Of a DNA stretch of 64,000 nucleotides, positions 16,039 through 24,246 are shown in pieces (the stretch's first letter is position 1; each line of letters opens with the position of its first letter). Origin of the DNA: an uncultured Eubacteriales bacterium (GTDB lineage: Bacteria; Bacillota; Clostridia; Oscillospirales; CAG-272); assembly GCA_934433485.1 (NCBI GenBank), contig CAKRZR010000009.1, positions 18,932-82,931 of the forward strand. Direction: 5' to 3'. Below the pieces are notes generated by a model that saw nothing but the letters and a program-made list of their open reading frames with translations, was not told the DNA's origin and ran no database searches. The translations under genes and the position numbers were made by a program.

Positions 16039-17490
16039 ATGAAACACGATAGCATAAAAAACTGGCGTTATGCGCTTGTGAATGGGGGGATTTTGATTCT
16101 CGCGGTACTGTTGTTGACTGCTTGCGAAAAGACGAATATCAATTCCGATGATGCGGATGGTCTGCTGCAGGATATGACAGAATCGGTGGAAACAGAACCA
16201 GTGGATCCATTGGACAGCTTGTTGGAGCGCTGCGATTGCGATGGATACACCTTCCGTCTGTATGGCAGAGAGAACCGCCTCGCGTCCTTATATGCAGATG
16301 AGGAAACAGGAGAAAGTGTTCACGATACGGTATTCAAACGGAATCAGCTCGTCATGGATCGATACAATATAGCGTTTGCCAGGACAGAAGCCGCAGATAA
16401 CTCTGGTGAGAACGCGAAAAATACGATTTTGGCGGGAGAAGATGCCTACGATTTGATTGCCTGTCACGGGAGATACGCGTTTGGTTCCTATGGCTTGGAG
16501 GGGCTTGCCATGGATTGGAGAGCGATTCCCTGTGTGGATCTTTCCAACAAGTGGTGGGATCAGGATGCGGTCAAAGAGCTTTCTGTCCGGAATACCCTAT
16601 GGGCGGTGACAGGAGACATAGACTATGATTCTATTGCACGTACATTTGCCATGCTGTTCAACAAAACGCTCTGTCAGAAGTATCAGCTGCTCAATCCATA
16701 TGCCAACGTATATGATGGCACATGGACATTGGACGTGCTTTTTCACATGGCAGAGGCGGTGGCACAGGATTTGAATGGAGATGGGGAATTCACTTTGACG
16801 GATGACCAATGGGGGTACACAACGGGTGGATACACAGGACCGATTGTCGTTTTATATAGCGGCGGTGGACGGATCGTATCCAAAAACGAGGACGATGTTC
16901 CATATCTCAGCATTCAAACAGAGCGAAATGGAGCGGTTTTCGAGAAGTTTTTTGCATTTTTAGACAAGGACTGCGCGGGTGTATATCCATCTGGTGAGCG
17001 TGGGGTGGCTTTTTCTGCCGGACGAATCCTGTTTATGGATTGTGGAATAGGAGGCATTGCATCACAGCGTGATATGGAGGATGACTTTGGCGTGTTGCCA
17101 TGGCCGAAGGCAGATGAGACAGACAGTCGGTATTCCTGCTGCGTAGACGCGGACACGAATCTTTTGATTATTCCGATCACAACAAAGGACAGCAGACGAA
17201 CGGGTATGATTTTGGAAGCTATGGGCGCATATGGAGAACAATATGTGACAAACAGCTACTTTGAATCGACTTTGAAATCAAAATATGCACGGGATACGGA
17301 TTCCGCGAAAATGCTCAATATCATTCGGGAAAGCAGAGTGTATGATCTAGGTTATTACTCCGGATTTGGTGGAGCGTTCCAGAGTATTGGTAAGGATCTC
17401 TACGAAGGAAACCGCGATTTTACATCGTACTGTGCCGCAAAAATACCTGCAACAGAGGCGAAGATTGCCGCGCTTCTGGCACAGGAATAA
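16039..17490 (+). CDS. Sugar ABC transporter substrate-binding lipoprotein
   Basis: This is a 483-residue lipoprotein. After a short positive N-terminus and a hydrophobic helix, the lipobox LLTAC places the lipidated Cys at about residue 32. An acidic linker (ESVETEPVDPLD) leads to a family 1 solute-binding fold: CDCDGYTFRLYGREN, VKELSVRNTLWAVTGDIDYD and DFGVLPWPKADETDSRY. ATG 16039 is preceded by GGAGGAGGAG. It is followed 33 bases later by a sugar isomerase gene in the same operon, with an AraC regulator divergent. No permease is adjacent, so a shared permease elsewhere is likely. Confidence 0.9.
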   Translation: MKHDSIKNWRYALVNGGILILAVLLLTACEKTNINSDDADGLLQDMTESVETEPVDPLDSLLERCDCDGYTFRLYGRENRLASLYADEETGESVHDTVFKRNQLVMDRYNIAFARTEAADNSGENAKNTILAGEDAYDLIACHGRYAFGSYGLEGLAMDWRAIPCVDLSNKWWDQDAVKELSVRNTLWAVTGDIDYDSIARTFAMLFNKTLCQKYQLLNPYANVYDGTWTLDVLFHMAEAVAQDLNGDGEFTLTDDQWGYTTGGYTGPIVVLYSGGGRIVSKNEDDVPYLSIQTERNGAVFEKFFAFLDKDCAGVYPSGERGVAFSAGRILFMDCGIGGIASQRDMEDDFGVLPWPKADETDSRYSCCVDADTNLLIIPITTKDSRRTGMILEAMGAYGEQYVTNSYFESTLKSKYARDTDSAKMLNIIRESRVYDLGYYSGFGGAFQSIGKDLYEGNRDFTSYCAAKIPATEAKIAALLAQE

Positions 17491-17523
17491 TACATAACGC
17501 ATAAAAATAGGAGGAAAGATTCT

Positions 17524-18342
17524 ATGCGAGTTGCGATAGCAGGTTGGCATTATCGTCATCGTTCCATGGCTGAGAATATCCGATATTTTGCAGCTGCCGG
17601 ATATGATGTCTTCAGCGCGCTGGGAAAGGATTTTGCGGAAGCATTTCAGAATCCGGGTGAACCGGATGAAATAGCCGCTGCCATTCGAGAGTCCGGTTGT
17701 GCATTTACAGTGCATTATGGGATTGCGGATCCGGCGGATCGGGAAGCCACCGCAGCATTTTACCGTTCGATTCTGGATATTCTGGCATGGCAGCGCAAAT
17801 ACGGCTTATTGGAAATCCTATCTTTTGATGTGTGGTATTCGGAGGTCTATGCAGCCGTAGAGTATATTGTCAGTGCATTTGCGAAAGAAACGACAAAAAT
17901 TGCGTTTGAAGATTTCTGCCTTGCCGCATTGCCTGAAAAATACGCACAGTTATGGGAAAAGTATCCGTTTTATGAACTGCTTGATGCCGGACACATGAAT
18001 ATCCACCTATATTCTGCAGATAAGGACAATTCTCCGAAAGCGTTTTTGCGAGAAATGCAGGGAATTCCTCTGCCGGTCATTGAAACGCATATTCACAACA
18101 ATCGCGGCTTGAAGGATATGCATTGTCCGCTTTTGGATCCAACGCTTTTAGCGGAGGAAGAGGGTACTTTCCCAACGCGCCGCTACATTAGGAATCTCCA
18201 TGCCCTTGGCTGGGATGACGTGATCATTACGGTGGAAATCATGCCGTTTCTATATGGTGCAAGAGGGGAACATGGTGACGCGGTGGCGATACAGGATCTT
18301 CGCTTTGTCCGTCGAATCCTCGAACTGGAATGTCAGACATAA
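17524..18342 (+). CDS. Sugar phosphate isomerase/epimerase-type TIM barrel protein
   Basis: This 272-residue protein matches the xylose isomerase-like TIM barrel (AP endonuclease family 2) group. Acidic and His residues of the metal site appear at TKIAFEDFCL, LLDAGHMNIHLYS, IETHIHNNRG and ITVEIMPF. ATG 17524 follows GGAGGAAAG. It probably isomerises or epimerises the sugar captured by the upstream lipoprotein (inference). Its GC content is low: positions 17881-17940 contain 25 G/C of 60, against 35 of 60 at 18961-19020. Confidence 0.82.
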   Translation: MRVAIAGWHYRHRSMAENIRYFAAAGYDVFSALGKDFAEAFQNPGEPDEIAAAIRESGCAFTVHYGIADPADREATAAFYRSILDILAWQRKYGLLEILSFDVWYSEVYAAVEYIVSAFAKETTKIAFEDFCLAALPEKYAQLWEKYPFYELLDAGHMNIHLYSADKDNSPKAFLREMQGIPLPVIETHIHNNRGLKDMHCPLLDPTLLAEEEGTFPTRRYIRNLHALGWDDVIITVEIMPFLYGARGEHGDAVAIQDLRFVRRILELECQT

Positions 18343-18361
18343 GCAAATTGTAGCGGAAGAG

Positions 18362-18382
18362 TCCTCCAAACGGAGGATTTTT
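18362..18382 (+). terminator. Terminator of the solute-binding/isomerase operon
   Basis: TCCTCC (18362-18367) and GGAGGA (18372-18377) form a short stem followed by TTTTT. Confidence 0.65.
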
Positions 18383-18393
18383 CCGTATTGGAC

Positions 18394-18422
18394 TTGTCAA
18401 ACTGAAAATGCTGGTATATAAT
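18394..18422 (+). promoter_or_regulatory. Promoter of the Gfo/Idh/MocA gene
   Basis: TTGTCA (18394-18399) and TATAAT (18417-18422), spacer 17 bp. Confidence 0.75.
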
Positions 18423-18506
18423 ATAGTATACGTATTCTGGGACGACTACAGGTTTATGGAGTATCGGCAAGTGATGCGAAAAAAACACATACAGGAGAAA
18501 TAAAGG

Positions 18507-19790
18507 TTGATACAAATCCCGAAAATGAAAGACAAAAAAATCCGCCTTGGCATACTCGGCGTCGGATATGTCGGCAATGGCGTGGGACGCGGGGGCAGTC
18601 TGATCGGCGTGGCGGAAAAAGCGGGCGCGGAGGTCGTGGCAATCTGCGACAATCAGGAGACCCACCTGCGCTTCTGTAAGGATCACTGCTTCAAAGACCG
18701 CGATGTCGGACTCTATGCGGATTTTGACGAGTTTATCAAGCACGACATGGACGCCGTGCTGCTGTGCAACTATTTTTCGGAGCACGTTCCCTTTGCGATC
18801 GCTGCTATGCGCGCCGGGAAACACGTGCTGTGCGAGACGACCAGCAATATCACCCTGTCGGACGGCGCGATGCTCTGCAAAGTCAAGGAAGAAACGGGGA
18901 TGATCTTCGGACTTCTGGAAAATTACCCGTATTTCAAGTCCAATCAGGAACTGAAGCGGCTGTGCGACGGTGGGACGCTCGGAAATATTGTGTACGCGGA
19001 GGGCGAATATGTCCATCCCCTGCCGCGTCTGGAGAACAACCGGATCGCGCCCGGCAGGCTCCATTGGCGTAACTGGCTCCCGCGGACGTATTATCTGACT
19101 CACTCTCTGGCACCGCTCATGCACATGACGGACGCGATGCCGACCCGTGTGACCGCCATGGCGTCGTTCCATCCGGAGCAGTTTGTGGGCAGCGCGCGGC
19201 AGGTGGCGGACAGCGTGTCGATTCTCCTCATTCAGACGGACAAAAACGTCGTGTTTCGCGTGACGGGCAGTGCGGAATTTGCGCATCCCGGCAACTATTA
19301 TCGCGTCTGCGGCACAAAGGGAAGCGCGGAGACGAACCGCTCCTGTGACCGCGTATCGCTGACCTATACGCCGTGGGACAAGCCAAAGGGAGCGGAAGTC
19401 TATCAGAGCTACGACGTACAGTGGCAGGACGCGGAAACCGGTGCGCTTGCGGAGGGCGAAGGACACGGCGGCGGCGATTTTTACGCGATCTATCATTTTC
19501 TCCGTGCCGTAGAAGAAGGCGTGGAGCCGTATTGGAACGTGTACCGCGCGACCGCGATGGCATCGTGCGCCATCCTCGGACACCGCAGCATCTTAAACGG
19601 CAACATCGGCTATGACATTCCCGATTTCCGCAACGAGTGGGATCGCAAAAAGTACGCGATGGACAACGCAAGTCCCTTCCCGGACGCAACCGGCCGCGCG
19701 AATTTCCCCGTATCCTCGCAGCCATACGCACCCACGGAAGCGGATTACGCTCAGGCAATGAAGGACTGGCAGGATACAGGCGTTTTGTAA
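18507..19790 (+). CDS. Gfo/Idh/MocA family oxidoreductase
   Basis: This is a 427-residue NAD(P)-dependent sugar dehydrogenase-type protein. A Rossmann fold opens with RLGILGVGYVGNGVG (about 12-26), and AGKHVLCETTSNITLS carries the family EKP-like motif in altered form (CETT). The C-terminal alpha/beta domain has YVHPLPRLENNRIAPGRLHW and YLTHSLAPLM. The start is TTG 18507 with AGGAG 9 bases upstream; ATG 18525 is an alternative but lacks a good site. Members oxidise or rearrange sugars or inositols; the substrate is unknown. Confidence 0.85.
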   Translation: MIQIPKMKDKKIRLGILGVGYVGNGVGRGGSLIGVAEKAGAEVVAICDNQETHLRFCKDHCFKDRDVGLYADFDEFIKHDMDAVLLCNYFSEHVPFAIAAMRAGKHVLCETTSNITLSDGAMLCKVKEETGMIFGLLENYPYFKSNQELKRLCDGGTLGNIVYAEGEYVHPLPRLENNRIAPGRLHWRNWLPRTYYLTHSLAPLMHMTDAMPTRVTAMASFHPEQFVGSARQVADSVSILLIQTDKNVVFRVTGSAEFAHPGNYYRVCGTKGSAETNRSCDRVSLTYTPWDKPKGAEVYQSYDVQWQDAETGALAEGEGHGGGDFYAIYHFLRAVEEGVEPYWNVYRATAMASCAILGHRSILNGNIGYDIPDFRNEWDRKKYAMDNASPFPDATGRANFPVSSQPYAPTEADYAQAMKDWQDTGVL

Positions 19791-19809
19791 GACCTTGCCC
19801 GCACATCCA

Positions 19810-19838
19810 TTGCCAAACGGACCTTTCCGGTATATAAT
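19810..19838 (+). promoter_or_regulatory. Promoter of murD
   Basis: TTGCCA (19810-19815) and TATAAT (19833-19838), spacer 17 bp, 37 bp before the start codon. Confidence 0.75.
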
Positions 19839-19874
19839 ACTACGAAAAAACACCATCGAATCGAGGATACCATC

Positions 19875-21302
19875 ATGCCGCATCTGCCGGATTTCCAGAA
19901 TCAAACCGTAACCCTGCTCGGCGCCGGGATTTCGAATATGCCGCTTGCGCAGTTTCTCACCGAACGAGGCGCGGCTGTCACCGTCCGGGACCGTAAATCG
20001 CCAGAGGAGCTGGGAGAACGTGCCGAAACGCTGCGCTCTCTCGGTGTGACGCTCATCACGGGGGAAAACTATCTCCAAAACATCACCGAGCACTACATTT
20101 TCCGCTCGCCGGGCATCCGTCCCGACATACCGGAGCTTGTAGACGCCGTCGCTCGCGGATCGTGCCTGACCTCGGAGATGGAGTGTTTTCTCTCCGCCTG
20201 CCCGTGTCCCGTATACGCGGTGACCGGAAGCGACGGCAAAAGCACCACGACGACGATCACCCATCTGCTTCTGTCCGCTGCGCACAAATCCTTCCTCGGC
20301 GGCAATATCGGCGAACCGCTGTTGCACAGACTGCCGCAGATCCAGCCGGACGACCGTGTCGCTGTGGAGCTGTCGAGCTTTCAGCTCATGACCATCGACG
20401 CTCCGGTAGCCGCGGCTGCCATCACGAACGTCACGCCGAACCACCTGAACTGGCACACGGATATGGGGGAATATATCGAAGCGAAAAAGCGGATTCTGCG
20501 CCATGCCGGACGCGCGGTCCTGAACTACGGCAACGCGGTGACAAGACAGATCGGCGAAGAGCTCCAGCGGGATAACGGCATCCCGGTGCTCTTCTTTTCC
20601 CGTGAACCGGTCCCGCGCACCGCACTCCGCCCCACTGACGGCGCGATCTATATTGAGGACGGTGCCATTGTCACAGAATTTGCCGGAGACGAAAAGCGCT
20701 ATCTCATGACCCTTGACGAGATCAAGCTGCCCGGACTGCACAACGCGGAAAACTACATGACCGCCATCGCTCTGACGTGGGGACAATGCCCGGTGGAATC
20801 CATCATTGAGACGGCAAAGACCTTCGGCGGCGTGGAGCACCGACTGGAGTTTGTGGCGGAGAAGAAGGGGGTCGTCTACATCAACGGCTCCATCGATTCC
20901 TCCCCAACGAGGACCGCGGCGGCATTGTCGGCGATTCCGGAGCGCTCGATCGTCCTCATCTGCGGCGGCTATGATAAGCACATCCCGTTCGCCCCCCTTG
21001 CCGAGGCGATCCTCTCCCACCCCGGTGTACACGATCTTGTGCTGACGGGGGCAACGGCGGAGATGATCGAGCGCGCCATGACGGAAGATCCGCGATATGC
21101 CGCGCGTGTAGAAAACGGATTCTGCATGACGGTCGTTCCCGATTTTGACGGCGCGTTCCATTCAGCCGTAGCCAAAGCGAAACCGGGCGACACGGTGCTG
21201 CTCTCTCCCGCCTGTGCCAGCTTCGACGCATTCCCCAATTTCGAGGTACGCGGCAGACATTTTAAGACGCTCGTCCACGGATTGTCTGACAGCGACATGT
21301 GA
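19875..21302 (+). CDS. murD: UDP-N-acetylmuramoyl-L-alanine--D-glutamate ligase (MurD)
   Basis: This 475-residue cytosolic ligase adds D-Glu to UDP-MurNAc-L-Ala in peptidoglycan synthesis. The N-terminal Rossmann domain begins TVTLLGAGISNMPLAQ. The ATP-binding loop is GSDGKSTTT (118-126), then GNIGEPLL, VELSSFQLM and ITNVTPNHLNWH, with ICGGYDKHIPF in the C-terminal domain. The order and length fit MurD rather than MurC or MurE. ATG 19875 follows GAGG. It is monocistronic rather than part of a dcw cluster, and is closed by the terminator at 21336. Confidence 0.95.
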   Translation: MPHLPDFQNQTVTLLGAGISNMPLAQFLTERGAAVTVRDRKSPEELGERAETLRSLGVTLITGENYLQNITEHYIFRSPGIRPDIPELVDAVARGSCLTSEMECFLSACPCPVYAVTGSDGKSTTTTITHLLLSAAHKSFLGGNIGEPLLHRLPQIQPDDRVAVELSSFQLMTIDAPVAAAAITNVTPNHLNWHTDMGEYIEAKKRILRHAGRAVLNYGNAVTRQIGEELQRDNGIPVLFFSREPVPRTALRPTDGAIYIEDGAIVTEFAGDEKRYLMTLDEIKLPGLHNAENYMTAIALTWGQCPVESIIETAKTFGGVEHRLEFVAEKKGVVYINGSIDSSPTRTAAALSAIPERSIVLICGGYDKHIPFAPLAEAILSHPGVHDLVLTGATAEMIERAMTEDPRYAARVENGFCMTVVPDFDGAFHSAVAKAKPGDTVLLSPACASFDAFPNFEVRGRHFKTLVHGLSDSDM

Positions 21303-21335
21303 AAAATAAACCGAATTGGCAGAACAGCCAAAAAG

Positions 21336-21369
21336 AAAGCCCGCGATCTGTGCAAAATCACGGGCTTTT
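21336..21369. terminator. Bidirectional terminator
   Basis: AAAGCCCGCGAT (21336-21347) pairs with ATCACGGGCTTT (21357-21368), one mismatch, between convergent murD and the 21378 gene. Confidence 0.8.
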
Positions 21370-21377
21370 CGATTTGC

Positions 21378-23411
21378 TTACGGATTATCAACCGGCTCCG
21401 GCTCCGTGTCGGTTTCCGTTTCAGACTCTGTCTCGGATTCGGATTCGCTTTCCGTCTCCGTTTCGGTTTCGGTCTCTGTTTCAGCTTCAGCCTCGGTCTC
21501 CGATTCGGTTTCAACCTCGGTGTCGGTTTCCGTTTCGACCGCGGTTTCGGATTCCATTTCCGTTTCGAATTCCGTCTCCACTTCCGTTTCCGTTACCGTT
21601 TCCGTTACCGATTCCGTTTCGTCGTCTGCGTGGGCATTCGCGAACAGGAACAGCCGCTGCACTGCGTAACCGTCGTCCTGCACGTACCAGATATAGTTGG
21701 TGTCAAACCCGTCGTACGACCGAACTGTGTCATAGCGCAGATCGTAGTTGTCGTAGCAGCCGTATTTGATACCGTTCTCCTGACAGAGCGTGACAAATTC
21801 GTCCTCGGTGAACACGAGCGAGAGAAGCCTGGACAGCTCCATGCGTTCCCGTGGCTTGGTGTACGGATCGATGAAAAACGGATACTCCATTTTTTCGCTG
21901 TCCACAGGATAGGTGAAGAAATCCTGCACCTGACGATACTTCACATTGGCATAGAACGACATGAATTTCACAGTGTTCCACAGTGCATCGTCAGCCAGAC
22001 CGTTTTTCTTTGCGTACCGGATCATATCCGTGAGGTGTCCGCTGGTTTCATACCAGTTCAGACTGTCGCGGTTGGCAAGCTCTTCTTCGGAAAGGGTCGC
22101 GCGATCCTCCGCTTCCACTTCCCGGTAGGAGGTCATCTCGTCCCGGTCAAAATCGATGCCGCTGTCGTTGCAGAGCAGGCGGTAAATGATTTCCTCATAC
22201 ACCGACAGATTGATCATGATCGGCGGCTGTGTCCCGTCGCAGTAGGTGACGCCGCAGTCCTCGCCGTTTGTGGAAATGGTGCCGTCAAAGTACGAGGTGA
22301 TGCAGGAGTCACTCATTCCGGCGACACCGCCCGTGCGATTGACAAATTCTCTGTCCGTGTAGGCTGTGTACGCTTCTGTCCGGATGTCCGCGATGGCGTA
22401 GCAGGAGTCCACAAGCAGCGCTTCTCCCGCCAGACCGCCGGCTGTGAATACATTGGCGCCGCTTACGCTTGTGACGTCGATGGTGACGTTTTTGACGTAG
22501 CACCCGGCGATGGTGGACGCTTTTCCGGCGATCATGCCGACATAGACGGATCTGCCCTGCTGCAATGTCTCGTCCTGGTCGTCGATCACCACAGAGCTGT
22601 CCTCGATCCCGAGGTTCTTGATCACGCCGCCGATGGTGGACATATCATAATCGTAGTTCTCCGCGTTTTCCGTATCGGTAACGTTGGCGGCGATGGTTTT
22701 GTACTGTCCAAGCACATACGTGCTTTCCACACTGGCGAACAGTCCTGCCCTGCCATCTACAAACGAGCGGATGTGCACGTTGGACAGCACATGCCCGTTG
22801 CCGTTGAAGTTGCCGCGGAAATCACGCACACGGTTGTAATATACATAGTCGTGGGACTGCTCGTCTATGGTACTCGGATCGACTTCCTCTACGGATTTTG
22901 TGCCGTTGCTTTGGGTAGCACGATAGTACCGTCTCGCCTCTCCGATCGGTGTGAACCCGTTTTCATACCGTCCGCCGGGTTCGTATTCCTCGTCGGGAAT
23001 GCGGATGTCGCACATGAGGATATAGTTCGCGTCGAGATTGTCCCGCACCGCCTCCAGATCGTCCACGGTGTAAATGCCGATCCAGCCGTCCGGTACCTCC
23101 GTCAGCGGCGCGACCGTGTTGTCCTCCTGTAGGAATAATAAATGCAGGTATTCGCGCAGTGCCGGAACCGTCGCGAACGCGCATACTGTTCCGAGCAGCA
23201 CGACCGATGCACAAATCGCCGCCGCCAATACCCGCTTGCGCAGCCTTTTCATGGAATAGCCCTCCTTTTTTTGTAGTGTTTTCCCCTCTCTCTGGGTGCG
23301 GAATGCCCGATACGTATCCGGCAGAGGACAGTCGGGATCCGTGTCCACGCTGTCCTGGCGACCCAGTGCGGCACGCAATACAGCGTCCAGCTTCTTTTTG
23401 CTGTCAGCCAT
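21378..23411 (-). CDS. Membrane-anchored GLUG-like protein, probable anti-sigma factor
   Basis: This is a 677-residue protein. About 55 cytoplasmic residues (ADSKKKLDAVLRAALG) precede a transmembrane helix (VLAAAICASVVLLGTVCAFA). A long extracellular part carries GLUG-like motifs (FRGNFNGNGHVLSNVHI and GRAGLFASV). The last 80 residues are a Thr/Ser-Glu dipeptide run. ATG 23411 overlaps the sigma factor stop by 8 bases (ATGGCTGA) and has GGGAG upstream. Position and topology suggest that the N-terminal segment binds the sigma factor while the exterior senses a surface signal (inference). No zinc-finger anti-sigma motif is seen. Confidence 0.75.
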   Translation of the reverse strand: MADSKKKLDAVLRAALGRQDSVDTDPDCPLPDTYRAFRTQREGKTLQKKEGYSMKRLRKRVLAAAICASVVLLGTVCAFATVPALREYLHLLFLQEDNTVAPLTEVPDGWIGIYTVDDLEAVRDNLDANYILMCDIRIPDEEYEPGGRYENGFTPIGEARRYYRATQSNGTKSVEEVDPSTIDEQSHDYVYYNRVRDFRGNFNGNGHVLSNVHIRSFVDGRAGLFASVESTYVLGQYKTIAANVTDTENAENYDYDMSTIGGVIKNLGIEDSSVVIDDQDETLQQGRSVYVGMIAGKASTIAGCYVKNVTIDVTSVSGANVFTAGGLAGEALLVDSCYAIADIRTEAYTAYTDREFVNRTGGVAGMSDSCITSYFDGTISTNGEDCGVTYCDGTQPPIMINLSVYEEIIYRLLCNDSGIDFDRDEMTSYREVEAEDRATLSEEELANRDSLNWYETSGHLTDMIRYAKKNGLADDALWNTVKFMSFYANVKYRQVQDFFTYPVDSEKMEYPFFIDPYTKPRERMELSRLLSLVFTEDEFVTLCQENGIKYGCYDNYDLRYDTVRSYDGFDTNYIWYVQDDGYAVQRLFLFANAHADDETESVTETVTETEVETEFETEMESETAVETETDTEVETESETEAEAETETETETETESESESETESETETDTEPEPVDNP

Positions 23412-23946
23412 CCACAATCACTCCCTTCTCCAATAATGCTTCTCTCAGCCATTTCCTTGCCCGGTGCAGTCTGGTGCGCACGGTACCTTCCCGGACTCCG
23501 AGCGCGGACGCGATTTCTCCGTCGCTGTAGGCAAACGTGATCCGCAGGCTGAGTACATCCCGCATGGCGCATGGCATTTCCGAAAGCAGTCCTTCGACCA
23601 GATCCGTCAGATACGTGCCTTCCGCTTCCGATTCCGCGTCCCCGATGGCGAGCTCCGGGGTATCCTCCGGGTTCCAGTCGCCGAGTGGATACGGCTGCTT
23701 TTTGCGCCTGCGATAGAGATCGATGGCGATGTTGCGTGCGTAGATCCTGGCAAGCGCGCGGGTTCTCTCCGGGGGCAGTCCGTCAAATTTCGACAGATTT
23801 TTGCAGATCCGTTCCATGGTGTCCCCGACCGCGTCCTCCGCGTCCATGGAATTTTGCAGCACATCGAACGCCACATGGTACATCGTTCCGCGAGAGACCT
23901 CCCAGATATGCTCTACGAGCGTACTGTCTCTGCTGTCCAGGATCAC
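23404..23946 (-). CDS. RNA polymerase ECF-type sigma factor
   Basis: This is a 180-residue sigma-70 family factor with only regions 2 and 4. Region 2 has DAEDAVGDTMERICKNL and ARIYARNIAIDLYRRRKKQ. Region 4 has CAMRDVLSLRITFAYSDGEI and ASALGVREGTVRTRLHRARK (about 125-168). It overlaps the downstream transmembrane gene by 8 bases, the usual sigma/anti-sigma layout. The upstream interval is AT-rich, with no consensus promoter that I trust; autoregulation is plausible. Confidence 0.92.
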   Translation of the reverse strand: MILDSRDSTLVEHIWEVSRGTMYHVAFDVLQNSMDAEDAVGDTMERICKNLSKFDGLPPERTRALARIYARNIAIDLYRRRKKQPYPLGDWNPEDTPELAIGDAESEAEGTYLTDLVEGLLSEMPCAMRDVLSLRITFAYSDGEIASALGVREGTVRTRLHRARKWLREALLEKGVIVDG

Positions 23947-24076
23947 GTCAACACCTCCATTTGTCCGCTTGTGTATCGAATTGATAAAGGATGCGCTGTA
24001 TAAAATGGAGTTTTTGTGTTGAAAAGCTTAAACATTTGGCTTTTTAGGCGCAAAAACAACCTTGGGACAGCGTTTC

Positions 24077-24130
24077 CTTGTTTGTCAGGCAGAAGAGCTC
24101 TTTTTCCTTCCGCCCTATAAGACGAACAAG
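24077..24130. other. Long inverted repeat in the sigma/lipoprotein intergenic region
   Basis: CTTGTTTGTC (24077-24086) and GACGAACAAG (24121-24130) pair over 10 bases with one wobble around a 34-base loop. CAGCGTTTCC, shared with the repeat-like region at 4277-4328, lies at its left edge (24068-24077). It could be a structured leader or a decayed repeat. The rest of 23947-24246 holds only the lipoprotein promoter. Confidence 0.4.
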
Positions 24131-24174
24131 CGGCGGAAATGTTACGGAAAAAAAGACGTTTTTTTGTTTTGCTC

Positions 24175-24203
24175 TTGCAGATTGCTGTAGAGTATGGTAT
24201 ACT
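24175..24203 (+). promoter_or_regulatory. Promoter of the 24247 lipoprotein gene
   Basis: TTGCAG (24175-24180) and TATACT (24198-24203), spacer 17 bp, extended -10 TGG. Confidence 0.7.
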
Positions 24204-24246
24204 CAAAACACAGAGATTCATTTTCCCAAAAAAGGACGGTTAGAAT

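Noticed and set aside
21399..21640. The repetitive TTTCGGT/TTCCGTTTC run taken as a CRISPR or minisatellite
   Set aside because: It is in frame and codes for the acidic Glu-pair tail of the 21378-23411 protein; there are no spacers of constant length.
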